Below are positions 10,440-25,400 of a DNA stretch of 64,000 nt, in pieces (position 1 is the stretch's first letter; each line of letters starts with the position of its first letter). The position numbers and the translations under genes were made by a program. The notes below the pieces were generated by a model that was not told the DNA's origin, searched no databases, and saw nothing but the letters and a program-made list of their open reading frames with translations. The DNA comes from Cyanophora paradoxa (Eukaryota > Glaucocystophyceae > Cyanophorales > Cyanophoraceae): NCBI GenBank assembly GCA_004431415.1, contig QPMI01000478.1, positions 1 through 64,000 of the forward strand. The letters are read 5' to 3'.

Positions 10440-13400
10440 ACTTCCGGCCGGGCGGTATGCATCCCAGCGCTTCTCGCGGTAGCGCTTGTGCTTTTGGCGG
10501 CGGGCAGCCCCGTGCAGGCGACCGGTTCGTGCATGCTCGCGATCGTGTCTAGAGATGTCGGACTCGTTTATATCATTTGTGTGCACATTCGCCCCGGGGC
10601 GTTGGCGTTAACGCTTTTGGATGGCGGGGCGCCTTTGCGCACATCATAGTAGGGGCAGGGCCTGACCTTATCGCCGACGCCGTTCGATTCGAATTCGTTA
10701 ACGTTTCTATTGTTGAGCTACTGATGCACGTGATGTGTGCATTTGTACGCATGCGCAGATGAGCCCGTTTTCACCGACGTCCCTCAGCTCGGCGAGCCCG
10801 TCACCCCCAGCGATCATAATTTGATCTGCGGTCAGTGCTCTTTCAATGGCCTCGAGCTCATTTAGTATCGCACCTATTCGCAGCTGCAGCCGCGTTCCGC
10901 TAAATGCGCCGTCTGTGCGCAGACTCGGGCCTGGATGCCAGCAACCCCGTCTACTACAGTGCGATGTCGCCCACCAACAACCCGCAGAATACATTATAGC
11001 GTCGCACCCGCGCGCCAATTTCGCCGATTGTCATGCCGATCCTGCAAACACGCAGAGACGAACGCGACGTGCGAGCTATGGTGGCTCTGCTATGAGCCCG
11101 AAGGTGCGATTGCGCTGTTCTTGGGGCCAGGAGCAAGAGCTCGCGATCGAGCTCAATCGCTGATCCCACGCATTTGTTGCGCTTAGCCTGCGGATCGTTG
11201 GAGGTGGCGTTCCTTGCAAGCAACGGAGTGAACTATACCCGTTCGACGCCATTCGTTCCTGGTGCGCCTGCAGATCCGCACTCTGCACGTGATACAGATC
11301 CAAGAGCTCGAGCTCACTATCATAACGTTGCATGAATTGTCTATTCGATGATCCGATGATCGCGCCGCCAGATCCTGTTGAGTGGGAGGCGACACCGAGC
11401 CTTCCAATCTCAAACGATCCTCTATACCCGGGTCGGCTCTTTAACGTTCCCACAAATCGCAGTGTCGGGTTGTCTACTCATGAAAGTTATATCAGGCTTC
11501 ACAATCGTCAAGTTCCGCTTCCGGGTCGGATTCTTGCAGAGCACGCGCGTTAACTGGCAGCCACTGTCCCGCACGCTTGTCGCAATGTGAGCAGATTGGA
11601 GCCGAGTCTGAGATCGCAATCGCGAGAGCGATGGCAAGCTTAAGATAACATGACGAGGCGATGACTTGCATCTGTTGCGCAGGTGGCGAGACACCCGCGT
11701 CGGTGTTGAGTTCGACAACCGGTTGCGGCGGGTTACGGTCGCGGGGGCGCGCTTCTCGGCTGAGCTGACTTTCGATCGTGCGTGTTAAGGAAGCGACGGC
11801 TGCGCCTGCAAAGGGTTTCGCTCATCATTCCGCTTCCATGCGCAGCTCGCGGCAATGGCCCGCAACTGGACCGCATCACATCTGTCGGGACCGAAGTGTC
11901 CGAGCTGCTGGACCTGAATGACCCTGACGCTACGGTTGGTTTGACGCTACGATCGGCGATTCATATCGATGGCGGAACGGCGCTCACTGTGGTTGCAATC
12001 GCTCGCAGGGATACAAGAAGATGGGCTTCGGACCCTTTCATGTCTATGCCGCCCCCGGTGCTTTTTTAATTGTTCGATTGCAAAGCGGCTCAATTCAACG
12101 AACGCCGGGCTTCTGTTTGTTGCGCAGGGGCGAGCGGCAAGCTGGTGTTCGACAACACGGATGTGCGCGGATCGCGTCTGCTCGTGTGATTCGACTTCGA
12201 CAGCGGGTCTGACATCGCTCGCAGACATCGGCGAGCTGGAGGGTGAAGTACCGGCCCCTGAACTCGACCGGCAACTACACCTACTGGGCCAACAACAGTC
12301 TCTCTTACAAGCGAGCCTTCGCGACCTCTCATTCCGCCCCTCCCTCTTCGAATTCGCTCACACGCTTCGCAGCAACTCCGTCTCGGTCACGTTTAATTAC
12401 TCAGCTGTCATGCCCAGCAACAGCAGACCGCTTGAGATCATCGTCGAGACCATCAACAGCAGACCGCTTGAGATCACGCCGGCGTCGGGCCGCGTTGCAA
12501 AGGGCCGCCGTATCTTCCTGCAAATCACTTCGACGTCGGGCAGCTCCGCCCTGGCAGCTTCCGACGTGCAGGGTGCGCCCTTTTGTGTTTATTGCCGTTC
12601 GTTTCGTGCAAATAATAATCCGGATTCGTCCGCTGCCAGTGGCGCTGTCCGACGCGTCGCTCGTGTCGGCCGCCCCAACGCCCTACTCGACCTCGGGAGA
12701 CACTACAATCTTCGCCTACAACGCCGCGGCGCGCGCTTTGTTTATGATTGAAGTTAAAAGTGTTAAATATGCAGGCCCATACCAGCGCTAGCTGCTTCGT
12801 CTGAAATTCTGAATATACTCGCGCGCGCAGGTCGGCGCTTCGTCGTTCACGGCAACGTGGAGACTGGCTTCGAATGTTGACCTCCGCACCACACCGGAGC
12901 TGGTCGGGACGTGCTCATACGCGATTCTGGACGCCACAGTAATCTGCTCCCCCGCTCGCATCCGAAGCAACTTCGCCCCCTCAAATGTGAGAGCCGATGC
13001 GCCCTACCGTGATTCGCTTCCGCATCATTTTGGCTCACTGTTTTAAATTTGTTGCAGATGACGTGCTTGATTAGCAAGGCAAGCCCCAGTGCAGACCTCC
13101 AAACGACAGACTTTGGGTAAGGATCAAGGAAATTGTTGAACTGCTTTTGAGCGAAGCTGAGATTTTGCGGTGCAGCCTTGGAAGCGTCACCGTAAATCTT
13201 GGCACTCTTTCGGCCGCCCAGCAGATTGGCGCAACGCAGCAATGGAAGCAAACTTTCCTCGCTACGCAGCCTGGCTCGACGCAGCTGGCGCCGACGTGGG
13301 CAGACGCGGTGATTGATTTGAGCACAGAGAACAACGAGAAGCTCATTCCAGCGTCCCGCTCGCCTGTCGACGTGCTCGAGGTTCTGCCTGCAAGCATCTC

Positions 13401-16400
13401 GTACGACAAGACGCGCGTGGCACTCAACACGCGCATCACCGTGACGTTCACATCCTCCGCGGTGCGTTATCAGATCTTTTGCGTCACCCGCGCCTGTTGT
13501 AACAGGTCAATCGGGAACAGAACATCGCTATCACGCCGGCCGATTTCGCGGGCGACATTGGCCTCGACGGGGCCAGCGCCACCAATGTGAATGCGTACAC
13601 GGTCAGATACACCGTCCTGCAGTCGACCGTGCGCTGTCCCGCAATCTAGATCTGAGGTGATGGTTTTACTTTCACGATCTGAGCAAAGCGCAGCTGGTGT
13701 CAGAGGCGGCGCCTCTCACGAAGCTCCGGTGGTCGACGTCATTCGGCTCGTCGTCGATCACGGCGCCGAGTGGTGTGGTCATCAATCTCCGCCCTGGAAG
13801 CTTCGTCCAGACAGCCGAGTTCGACGCCTCGTACAGAGTCTGCCCCGGGATCCGTAGTCCTAGCCTGCAGCTGGCTCCTCGCGATTGGCGTTCGCCCATT
13901 GACGTCGACCTCCCGCCCTCAGTACGTGGCGGCGCTCGTGAACTACGACGCGGACGCGAGCGGCGCGTACCCGGCCTTCTCCGCGAGCGATCTCGTCAGC
14001 AGCTGGTCGGGCGCTGGCGACCCCCCTGTGCACGTCGCGCCGGCCCTTTCAGGCTATTCGGTGCGCCGAACTCGACTCTCGCGCGGCTGCGGGCCTCGCA
14101 ACCCACGCGCACGGCCCCTCACGCGGGGGGGCGGCAGTACGCGGTCACGTTCAAGGCGGCAACGGCTTCGCCAATGACTTTCACGTTGTCCTGGAACACT
14201 GCCGCGATACTCGCTTCCGGTAACGTCTTCAGCTTCAGCCCGCAGGTCGTCATACTCCAGCTCGAGTGCCCCTCGATCAGCGCCCTCGGAGCGACCATCC
14301 GCTGCTTCATCTACTCGACTCCAGAGTCGGCGCCCTTCAACCTGGTTCATGAAGCTTTTGGCCTTCGCATTGGTTGCTCGGTCGAGCTCCAGATCCGCTG
14401 ACTGGGGCGTTCTGACAGACTCACATCCAAGCACCTCGGGTGCAGTCGCCGGCGACTGGCTCCTTCGGCTCGTACGAGGCCGTGATCCCGAACAAATACT
14501 CGTTCACCTATTACAAAACGGACAGGTGAGTCGCCGTTTCTTGCTAGCGAGCCGCCCTGCCAGCTTCCTTTGCGTCCACGTGTGACGGGCCGGGCCGGGC
14601 CGCGGGCCGCCAGAACCTCGCCCACGTCGGCGATCAAGGTCAGCTTCAGCGAGAGCTACATCCAGACGTACCAGACCGACATCCCGCGCGGCGTCCTGGC
14701 CGCGAGCACCTCGATCAACTACGTCGACAGCGCCATCTCCTGCTCCAAGCTCCGCATCCACGCGCTCGGCGGCTCCACGGAGTGCTTCATCCAGAAGGTC
14801 AACGGCGCCGACTTCACGGGCACAGACATCTTCAACGTGACGATCGGGGATCCCCGCGTGACCATGAGCGCCATCACCCTTGTCGACGGCTCGACGGTTC
14901 GCCCCTCCGGATCCCCTATCGCGCCAGCAATATTAATTACAATGGTCGCCTGCGCGCGGGGCTGACGCCCTCGGCCGACACAACAGGTGAGTTTCACCAT
15001 AACGGCACTGTCGGACGCGGCAACGGGCACAGTAAGCATCTCGGCGAACTACATGAACATGGCGGGCGATCTGAACAACGTCTACATCGGCGGTTCCCCG
15101 CTCACAATCACGCTTGTGCGGGCGGAGCTCGCTTGCGACCGCACTCGCGTTGCTCTCTCGCGCTCTGTGTCCTGCAACCTTACGGCCACTGCGGGGAGCT
15201 CAGCACTGGAGCTGACAGACTTCTCGAGCTCGGCGACATTCCCTGGCGGCACCGCTACGATCTCTAGCGCGCTCACTTTCACAGCAGCGCCGTCGACGGG
15301 CAGCCCGAGCACCATCGCCGTCGGATTCGCCACCGGCGGCCCGAGCCTCACCTTTGACGTGGACGTTGTGGAGGTTCAAACAATCTCCTGCGCTAACACG
15401 CGCCTGCTGCCCGGCTGCCAAACTGTGTGCACGGTTGCGAAGGGTGCGGGTTTGTACTTATCTATATGCGCACACTTCGCTTGAGATCGCCGGCGCGGCC
15501 CGGGCCCGCAGCTGCCGGCTCCCCGGATCTTCTCGTGACGGACGTGGACCTCGTGGCTCCGCCGCTGGGCACCTCTCAAAACCTCGCGACTGCAGCTGGC
15601 GGGGCGCTCGAGTTCGTGTATGAAGGTGAGCGCCGACCGCGAGGGGCTTTTGCAGCACAGAGTAATTATAAACTGTTTTCGCATCTGCGCGCAGCTGTGC
15701 TCGGAAACGGAGACACTGGAGTATCTCTTGGGATCGCCTACGGCTCCTCGATTGATGGTTCATCTGTCTCAACGACCGGAAAGTCGATCACTGTAAAGTC
15801 GGTCAGTGCCTCATTTTGATACTTCGTGCTTCCGAGCTCTGTGTTCAATTCTCTCACCCTCAACTGGGCCAGATCTCTACGCTTGGCACGCTGCAGTGCG
15901 GCCAGACATCGTTCGACAAGTACAGTGACTTCAAGCTGTTGTACGACACAACCTACACCTGCGCCCGTGCGTAAAACTCTTTCGCAATATCATTTCACGG
16001 CCAGTCGTAATTTTGCAGCAGTGTCTCCAATTAACGGGTCAGCGGCGCTGCAAGCCAGCGATCTGCAACTCTCGTCCAATGGTTCAAGCACAACCTTCGC
16101 GTCCACTGCGAGCGACGGCAGCGGCGGTCTTACCTTCACGGCGAAGCCGACGCAGGGCGGGGCCGCGACCTGGTCCATTGGCCTCGGCAGCTGCGGGGTG
16201 GTCGAGCAAAAGACCATCCAGTACCTCACGAAGCCCGTCCTTAGCTGCCCTGAGGTCACGGCTCTCGGTGCTAAGGTGCCTTGGAGCTGCACGCGACACG
16301 AAGGAATTGCGCTAATGCCTCCCAGATCGGCTGCACACTCGACGGCCGGTCGACGTCGCCGGATTTCCTCGCGAGCTGGGTCACACCGCTGGCAATTGAC

Positions 16401-19400
16401 GCTCCTGCTGCTGGCACGCTGACGCCTTTCTCTCTTGTTTCACCGGGCCTGTATGCGTTCAACTTCACAAACACGAACGGGTGCGCGCACTCTTGTAGCT
16501 GGGAACCTGTCTTTGCCGCTGACGTATTCTAACGCCCTTGCCGGTGCACAGGACGAATTCCGTAACTTTCCGCACGGAGTTTGAGCAGAGCATCATCAAG
16601 ACCAGCAAGTCTTCGACAGACGTCAACGGCACGGTCACAACGACGTCTCAGTCGGTGCGAAGTCGAGCTCATCATGATCATCGAGCGGCCTTAGACCAAC
16701 GTTAACAGACCTGCTTTGCGTCGCGCAGATCTCAATCGGATCAACGACTGTTCTGTACGTCGCGGCGTCGATGGAGTGTCGGAAAACGACAATTCTCTCT
16801 GGGGCATGGGGGCGCTGTTACTTGAACGCGACAGGAAACAGCGCGCCTTTCCCCAGGGCCGACATCTTCAGCGTGACATCCTCCAACTCTAGCCGCGTCT
16901 CAATCGGTTCTCGCACTCTCGTTGATGGCACGAATGGCGCAGCGGTGCGCGTGCACCCTCATTGTTGTCTTTTTCCGGTTGTAAATCCAGCGACCTTGAG
17001 CTGATTCATGCTTGCCTGACAGGTCCAGTTCGACGTGATCGCGGACGCACGTGCACCCGTTTCGACGGTTTCTGTCAGCGCAAGCTTCGCAGACCTCGGG
17101 GGCTTCAACGTGGGGAGCGTCACGATCGCGGGCTCGCCTGTCTCCGTCAGCGTCGACCGCAACCTCGTCAACGCGACCATCTCGTGCGCGGGATCGCGCA
17201 TGAACGGCGACGGCGGCCGCGTGCTCTGTACGATCAACAAAACCGACAACTCGGTCCCCTTCCCCTCGAGCAACATCTTCGCGCTCACGTCATCGGTCCC
17301 AAGTAAAGTCACCTTTGGAGCCATCTCTCTTATCAACAGCGGAACGACGGTGCTCAGATTGAGAGCCTAGTTCGAATTCTATGCTGCAAAATTAATAGGT
17401 TTATTTAATTTCGCCGTGCGCAGGCGCAATTCGAAGCTATCGCGGTGGGGGGATCTGCGCCGGGCACGGTTAGTATCACGGCCGAATTCACAAATTTGGA
17501 GGAGCACGTTTTGAAGGCATCGAACATCGGCGGGGTGGCGACCGTCACTCTTCTGCGCGCGACGGTGACGTGTACGCCGGCTCGCGCAGTCGTCACAAAC
17601 AACATCACGTGCTCCGTCGCCCCGACCGGCGGCAGCGCGGCGCTGACCGATGCCGATTTCACTGCCTCGGCTGCCTTTGCCGGGGGAAGTGCTGAAATTA
17701 GCGGCTTGGCTTTCTGGAAGGTTCCTGCGCTCGGAAACCAAACGGCCGAGGTTTCGTGGGCCAGCGGCGGCGGCAAGTTGACCACGCACGTCGTTATCAT
17801 TGGTGCCTCTTCGCTCAACTGCGCCAAGTCGCGCCTTCAGACCGGCTGCTCGACTCTCTGCACCATTTCGAAGGGCAAGCGATTTCATTCGCGAACTCTG
17901 CCCGCACACTTTTCATGATTGCTCTCCTGCAGCGCCGACCTCTCCGGCTCTGCTGGCGACCGATGTGACGCTCGGGGCCGTCACGCACGGCTCTGTCACA
18001 TCGGTCGCCGCCAGCAGCGGCGACCTTACCTTCACATACACGGGTAAGCACGCAAGAACATTCGCTACAACACCGTGAGATGCATCTGACTTCGACGTAT
18101 CCCAGGCGGGCTGAACGGCGGCGACGCGGGCCAGAATCTGACGTTCGCATGGGTGAACACGAACGGCGTCCTGGGCAACGCCATCGGCGCTTCGACGGCT
18201 GGCATGTACAAGACCGTGCAGACGATTTCGGCCATGCTAATCTGCGGCCTGCCTCCGGCGGCGTCCTTCAAGCTGCTCACCAACCGCCAGTCGACGTGCA
18301 CTCGTGAGCGCTCTCGAATTCGCCGCCGAGGTTTCTCTGCGGTGTTTTCCGCATGCTAGACTGAAACTGTCGTTTAGTTGTCAGGTCGTCGGGATCGGCC
18401 AGTTTACTCGCAAGCGACGCCGCGCTGGCTTATTCAGGCCCGAGCACGACGTTTGGCAGTATGACAGCGGCATCAGGAGGCAACCTGACGTTCACTGCAA
18501 CTGCGACAGTCGGAGGCACAGCGCAGTGGAACATAACCCTGGCAACTTGCGCAAACCCTGCAATCGTCACATCAGTGGACTATCTTGCTCCTTTGAGCCT
18601 CTCATGCCACTCTCTCTCTTATGTGGGGGCCACCATTCGCTGCAACCTAACCGTGACTGCGGCATCGGCGCCGTTCCGATCGTCGATTAGCAACCCGTAC
18701 GTTGAGTCACCAGAAGCCGGCACGATTGCAACCGCGTACACGAGCTACGCCACATCGCCCGAGTCTTACTACTTCCACTTCTCGAACACGGCCCGGTGAG
18801 CGCATTGCAATTCCAATAATCCAAGGTTGACAGCAACGCTGACGAGCTACCGCTGCCAGTACGCCGACTGCTACCGTGAAAGTTGACTGGCTCGCGACCG
18901 TCATTGGAACGGCAGTCAACAGCACCTACGTTGCGGTGCGCTTCCACATTAATTGCCCTCATGATCATGCACTTTTTCTTATTACGCATTTGTGATAGAC
19001 TTCCGCGGCCACGCCATTCAAGGTTTCCTACGTGAATGCAACGCTGTACTGCGCCGCTGGGATGATCAACGCGTCTTCTGGAACGACAACTTGCTTCCTC
19101 AACAAAACCTCTGACAGCATTCCATTTGCAGATGCGAATATCTTCGTGCCTATTGCCAACGACGATCGCATTGCCGTCGGCTCTGCTTCCCTTGTGTCGG
19201 GCATGGCTGGCAGCCAGGTATCGCCTAACCTCGAGCCCGCCTAGCGCGCGCTAGCGCTTTGCCTGATTCGGCGATTCAACTCCGCAGGCATCGTTCACGG
19301 TCACTGCTGATCCGTACCCGAATCAAGTTGGCGCCGTCTCTGTTTCGGTAGGATGGTCGGGATTGCAGGCCGTTAGCACGCTTCCGGCGAATGTTATGGG

Positions 19401-22400
19401 CTCGCCTGTCATCACATTGAAAAGGCCCACGGTCGGCGCGTCGCTGACTTGCCTTAGCAACCGTTTGTATGTCGGCGACGCCGGGGCTCAAGGGCGCATC
19501 CGCTGCTACATTAACGCGACCGGCGGCACTCTCTTCCCTGCCCAGTCTGCCACAAGCGTGAATGTCATGTTCAGTGTGACCGCCAATGTCAGCAACGTGC
19601 TGCAAACGATCAGCGTTTCTTACGTGCCCGATTCGTACACGACTCTGACCATTCCCAACTTTGGTTCTATGTCCGGCTGGACGGCTGCGACGTTCGAGCT
19701 CAGAGGATACGGCTTAGGCGGTATTGGCGCTGCCACCGCCATCAGCGTCTCGTACGCCAACATGGGCCCCGGCTTCAAGAACGACGTCGACACCACCCCA
19801 GTCTCAAACTCGCCGTATGTCATCACCGTGATAAAGCCCAGCGTGAGTTGCACCACTACCCGTATCGCTCTCAACAAGCAGCTGTCCTGCTCGATCTCCC
19901 CTGCCCCTGGAACTCCCGCCATTGTGGCCTCGGATTTCGCTTCCACAGTATCAATCAACTCGTACCCTGCTGCCAAGACCGTCAACCTTGAAGCACTAGC
20001 TGCCGGTTCGATCCCCTTCAAATGGACGCCGACTGCCGCGGGATCGGCGACCACCGGCGACTACGGAGACCAGGGCGTAAGGACCCTCACCGCCACGCTT
20101 GCCAATGGGGGAACGATCACGACGCAAGTGTCTGTTATCTCATTCGACTCTAATTCGTGGACATGCGATACCGCACGCATCTCGGCGTCTTGCACAACAA
20201 TCTGCAGGCTTAGGCCGAGTGCGTTCGGCGTTCTTGAAATCAGTCTTGCACAATTTGCCCTTGATTGTGAGAAGCTTTTGCAAGCTGACTTTTTCTCCAT
20301 GCAGTCATATACTCCGCCGGCAACTCGCGTTCTGCACAGCTCATTGCAACGGACGCCGTCTTTTCAGCAACCTACGGAAGTATTCTCGCCACTTCGACAG
20401 CAAGAGACCCTGGGCATTCGTATGACCACATAACGGTCACTTACTCCGGTGACTGCAAGCTTTTCTGGCAAAAGAATGTCTCGCTCGATGACTGAACATG
20501 ATTGATGGGCAGGCGGGCTTGGCGGTGGCAACAATGGTGACTCTTTGAAAGCCGCCTACTCGACTTCGGTTGGCGGGGACGACTCGACCTCGATCGCCAC
20601 TAACAATGCTACTGTAAAAGTGGTGTGCTAATTGTTGCAGCGGCATGGACTTGCTTTGGTGCAAAAGCTGCGCGTACATTGATTTTTATCGCGCTCAAAG
20701 GTTTGGGCACACAATCTTCGCTGTGGATCTTCGAATACTGGATCGTTCTCGAACGGAAGTGCAAGCAGCTTCCGGTTGCTATACGATGTGCAATACGACT
20801 GTATATGTGCGTGGTAGCAGCTTGCAAGAGCAGCCATCGTACGTCTTGAACTGAGTTTACTGCAGACGATAAGGTGGCTGGGTCCGCGGACTTCACTGCA
20901 GCGGACGGATGGACAGTTGGGGGCTGGACGGCATTCGTGTACCCCAGCTCCGCTCTTACTCTCACCTACCCAGCCTCGTTCGGCAGCAGCGTAGCTTTCA
21001 AGATAACACCGAAGGTTTTGGGGTACCAATCATGGTCGCTTTACGTCGGCGACAGCACGTGCAAGACTCCGGGCCTCAAGGTCGCCTCCAAGCAGGTCGA
21101 AGTCATTTCCGTCAGTCTCTCCTGTCCTCAGTCGACTGTGTTCGCTCCGAACGATGCTGGAAATTGCACAATTACAGCCAATGGAATAGTTCCCCCGCTT
21201 CTGCCCTCTTTCTTCAGGCGCAGCTCAGCGCGCGTCGAGTTTGACGAAATGGTCGGCACCGATGCAAACTCCACTTCGCTCACGTTCCGCTTCCGCACGA
21301 AAGCTGGAGCTCCCGACGCGGACAAGAGAATCTTATTGAATCTCAACAACGACCAAATTGCTGTTCCAGACGGATACACGCTTTTTGAGACGTCTCAAAA
21401 CGTCCTTATTTCGTGTACGCTTGCGAGTGGTGTGCGGGTTCCTTAAAACGCTAAGTGGCGCGCAGATGTCAACCCGGCCTACCTTTCGAGCACTTCGGCG
21501 TGCGACAGAACCCGCACAAAGGTACCAGGGCGTCTTCTGCGCGTACTTTAACTTGAGGTGATTTGCTCACTGCGACACTCGGGGAACGCAGAACACAGAG
21601 AAGGTCCGCTGCAAGTTCCGGTCAACGCAGTATTCCGAGGACTTGGCGGATAATCAGTTCACGTGGTCTACCAACCGCACTTCTTCCGTTGGCGATGTGT
21701 CTTCCATCGATAAGCACTCAACATACCCGGCGACGTACAATCAGCTCAATGGGGCGTGGACAGGACCATCTTATATTTGGTACGACGCGCTTGCGTCCGG
21801 TCTCGGCACTGTCGACATCAGCATCTACTACGCGCGCACGGGGGCGCACATCGCCACATACAGCATCACAATTATCGACGCTCAGCTCGTTTGCGACAAG
21901 GCACGCGTCGTGCGCGGCGATGTCACCAACTGCTCAGTCGAGTGCGTTCTCTTGCGTTTCTCTGGGCGCCCTCGATCTGCAGATCCATTAACACACCGCC
22001 ACGCAGGGCGCTTCCAGGTTCTCCGCCTCTTGTATCTAGCGACTTGAGAGCCACGGTTCACTTGTATGCAAGCGGAGGGTCCTCAAACACAGCCAGCACG
22101 TGGACAAACGATGCGCGCACCCTTCATTCTATTTCGTTGCTTCCGGCCACATCTGCATTCGCTGAAGGCGCATGTGCTTGTGCCTGCAGGACCCCGACTG
22201 CACTGGAACGTGCAACGGAGCGCAGTGGACTTGTATGAATGCACCGAACGTCATGACGAAGGCATCGGCGTACGGTCCGCCTCTTTTCTCCAGTCGCAAA
22301 ATTTAAAAGCTGCGAGAGCGATGAATTCTAGCCACTTATTCTTTGATTTCAGATGGCGGTTCGGTTGTCGACCCCAACGCTGTTCATGCCGGAACCCGAG

Positions 22401-25400
22401 TGCCGCGATTCAGTTTCAGCGGCTCAGGGGCATACAGGAGCAGTCCGGTAAGCTTTAAGTTCGGGGTACCATGGCGCTACCCGAATCCGGAGCTGCGTGT
22501 CTGGTGGAGCACCGCCGTTCTGGGTCCCTCTACTGCAGACAGCGATAACGACAAGAAGCTTAGTGCATTGTGCGCCCGTAACCGCCGTTACATGCATATA
22601 TACGTGCTGTTCATTTTAACTAATTTACTATCAGGGTCGAAGTTGTGGATCGTGCGTGCTTTACGGTGGCCAAGCAAACGCAGCCGCCAATCTGATTTGT
22701 TTTTTGCAGTCGAGACACCAGCGGTCGCCTGTTCGCCGCAAAGCTCAAGGGCCTCTCTCAACAGCATGCAGACAGTGACGTGCACGATTCAAAAGAAGGC
22801 CACTCAAATGTGCGCACCTGCAACTTGTGTGCCATTCAAGTACCGTTTGAATTTTGTCTATGCACGCGCAGCGACACGCGCATCGATGAGCGCTGCGTCT
22901 GTTTAACCACATGCTCGCCATGCTATGGGACCAATGACGTCACCTGTCCCCATCTCAACCCGTACGCCCGTTGTTTGTGCACACTTTGAACTCGTGCCGA
23001 CAAGAAGCTTCCATGGCCAGGTGGGCTAAGCCAACACAGTCCACGAGCGAATGCTGCAATTTCGTGTACGCTTTGGGTGGCCCCGAAGTTTCCCATGACT
23101 ACCCGGTGCGCGGTCATAGGATCGATGATGATCACTCTCGCTTCCCTTCCCCAACTAGCGGTTCTTTGTGGTGATTTCCGGTGTGCTTTCAGCCCAACTG
23201 CTTGGCAAACGGGGCCGTCAAAATGGCGATCTTGTACCAGAACAATGGGGCCGGCCCTGGCTACACTGATGTAGCCAAAACCGGCGGCTACAAACCCACG
23301 ATGATGAACGGTGCCCGTTTGCTGCTGGCGCTTGACAAGATTGAGATAAAAGGCAAACTTTCGCGTCGGTGCAGTCACGTCCTCTGTCTCTGACCTGAAG
23401 CTCTCCGACTTCGCAACTCCGGTTCGTGGCGCCTGATCCCTGCGAATGCGACCGCTTCGGAAATTCGAATCCTTCTGCAGGCGTTTGGACAAACGGTCCC
23501 CTCGTGTTAGCAGCTTTCTTGCTTTCGCTTGTCCACTCCATACAGGCTCGTTCGACGTATTAGAATTATACGTGACCATAGCCCTCGCAGTTGTCAATCT
23601 GGATTCCTTTTCAGAGGCAAATGGAAACATTCAGGCACATTTTTGTATTTATGCGCATGGCTGATATATGGTTGACAGAATGAACGCAGTTCACGATCAC
23701 ACCGAACACACTGACTCCTGGAGGCGTGCTCATTGCCTTCCCATGGAATCCAAGTCTTTCTACGACAAACGTCACTGACTTCTCGAAAAATTTGACGATT
23801 GGTGCGCTTGCCTTCACATAAACGTGGACCATATGCATTCGCATATGCGTCGCGGTGATTGTGCTGCAGTGGATGCGTCGATCAGCTCGTGCTTCAGCAC
23901 CCGAACGCTGCTCATAGCAGGATCTCCCGTAGCGTGCACAATCGGTTCGCAGCCGCGCCTTACTCACGTATCTCGTGGAGCGTAACCGCATACGTTCTGC
24001 AAGCAGTGAAGGATGCCGGATCCGATCCCATCAACTGGGACTCTACGAGCGCAGATTCGAACTTGGCAGACTTCGCCCACACGAGTGCGGGCAGATCACC
24101 GCCCTCCGCACGCTCTCGATTATAATATATAGCCGACGATAGCCGACTATACACCCTCCGATCAAGATTTTGAGCTGACTATAATTGCAGTCACACCGGA
24201 CCTGTCTTTCGAGTCGCCCAGCGACGAGGCGATTACCTTGACTGCGACTGGAACAGACGGAGCTACTCCAACTTACACGATGGTTCGTTAGCCGGTCCCG
24301 CACTTGCGGGGCCTTCAGAGTTTCTGAACACATAACGTGCGCAGATCGCCTGGAAAGGCCGAAACAGCACTCGCACCCTCCAAGTCGGATTCCGCGACGC
24401 GGACGACGGTATCGCACGGAGCCTCTGGACGGGCATTGTCAAGGGTATTGCCGACTACAGCTGGCACTGCGACGCGCCGTTCTTGTATGGAAGTAAATGG
24501 GGCTCTCGAGACTCTACTTACCGATTCTACAGTACGTAAACTGCATCCTCTTGCAGCCAGTTAACGTCTGCTGAATCTACGGCAGTGGATCCCATTCACC
24601 CCGTCCAATGCTCGCTCACCAAATACGAACGGAGCCCGCGCCTCGCCGCAAGCAACTTCCAGATCAGCGTGGCCGCTGGCGGTCCTGGTGGAAGCTTCAC
24701 ACCCCTCGCTGGCTCTGGCACCGCTGCTGCCTCGGACAGCGCCACGGATAACACTCGGTTCTGTGAGACCGGATGCTTTGACAAGTTCACCTTCACGTGC
24801 AATCCCTTCGTCATACGCATTTTTCGTCTAGCCATGCGACGTTTGACGTGAGATTTTCGAACAGGCACACGACTCCTAGCACAGGGAGCGCGAATCGATA
24901 CACGTATAACGTTGTGACGGCCAAAATTACGGCTACGGATCCGGTGGACTCGGCGGTGCTGGACGGCTACATGCGCGTCGAAGGTGTGAGAGACCGAGAT
25001 GATCATGACTTCCCGCTCTAGATATAGCTCTAATCTCAGCCGTCCACTAATCCATACGACTTGCAATCGAAGGGGAACGGCTCGATCAGCTGCCCTTCAA
25101 AATGTCATACATCAGCGTGACGTGGAGCTGCTTCCCGCGCTATCTCGCGTACGGGTACCGGGGCATCTGCGAAATCAGCCAAATGAGCCAAGGCGACGAC
25201 TTCACGGTCGTGGACGAACGTGACCTCGCCGCCGGAGCCGCCTCGAGCCCCTTCGACCTCATTTCCTCCACGTGTGCTAGCGCCTCATTTCCTCCCCCGG
25301 CGTAAATTCTAGCTCGCGCGGCCAGCGCTCATGCGGACCACGCAGGCCCGATGGCGTGCGTCTCATGTGGGTGAATGGAGCATCGTTCCTGAACAAAGTA

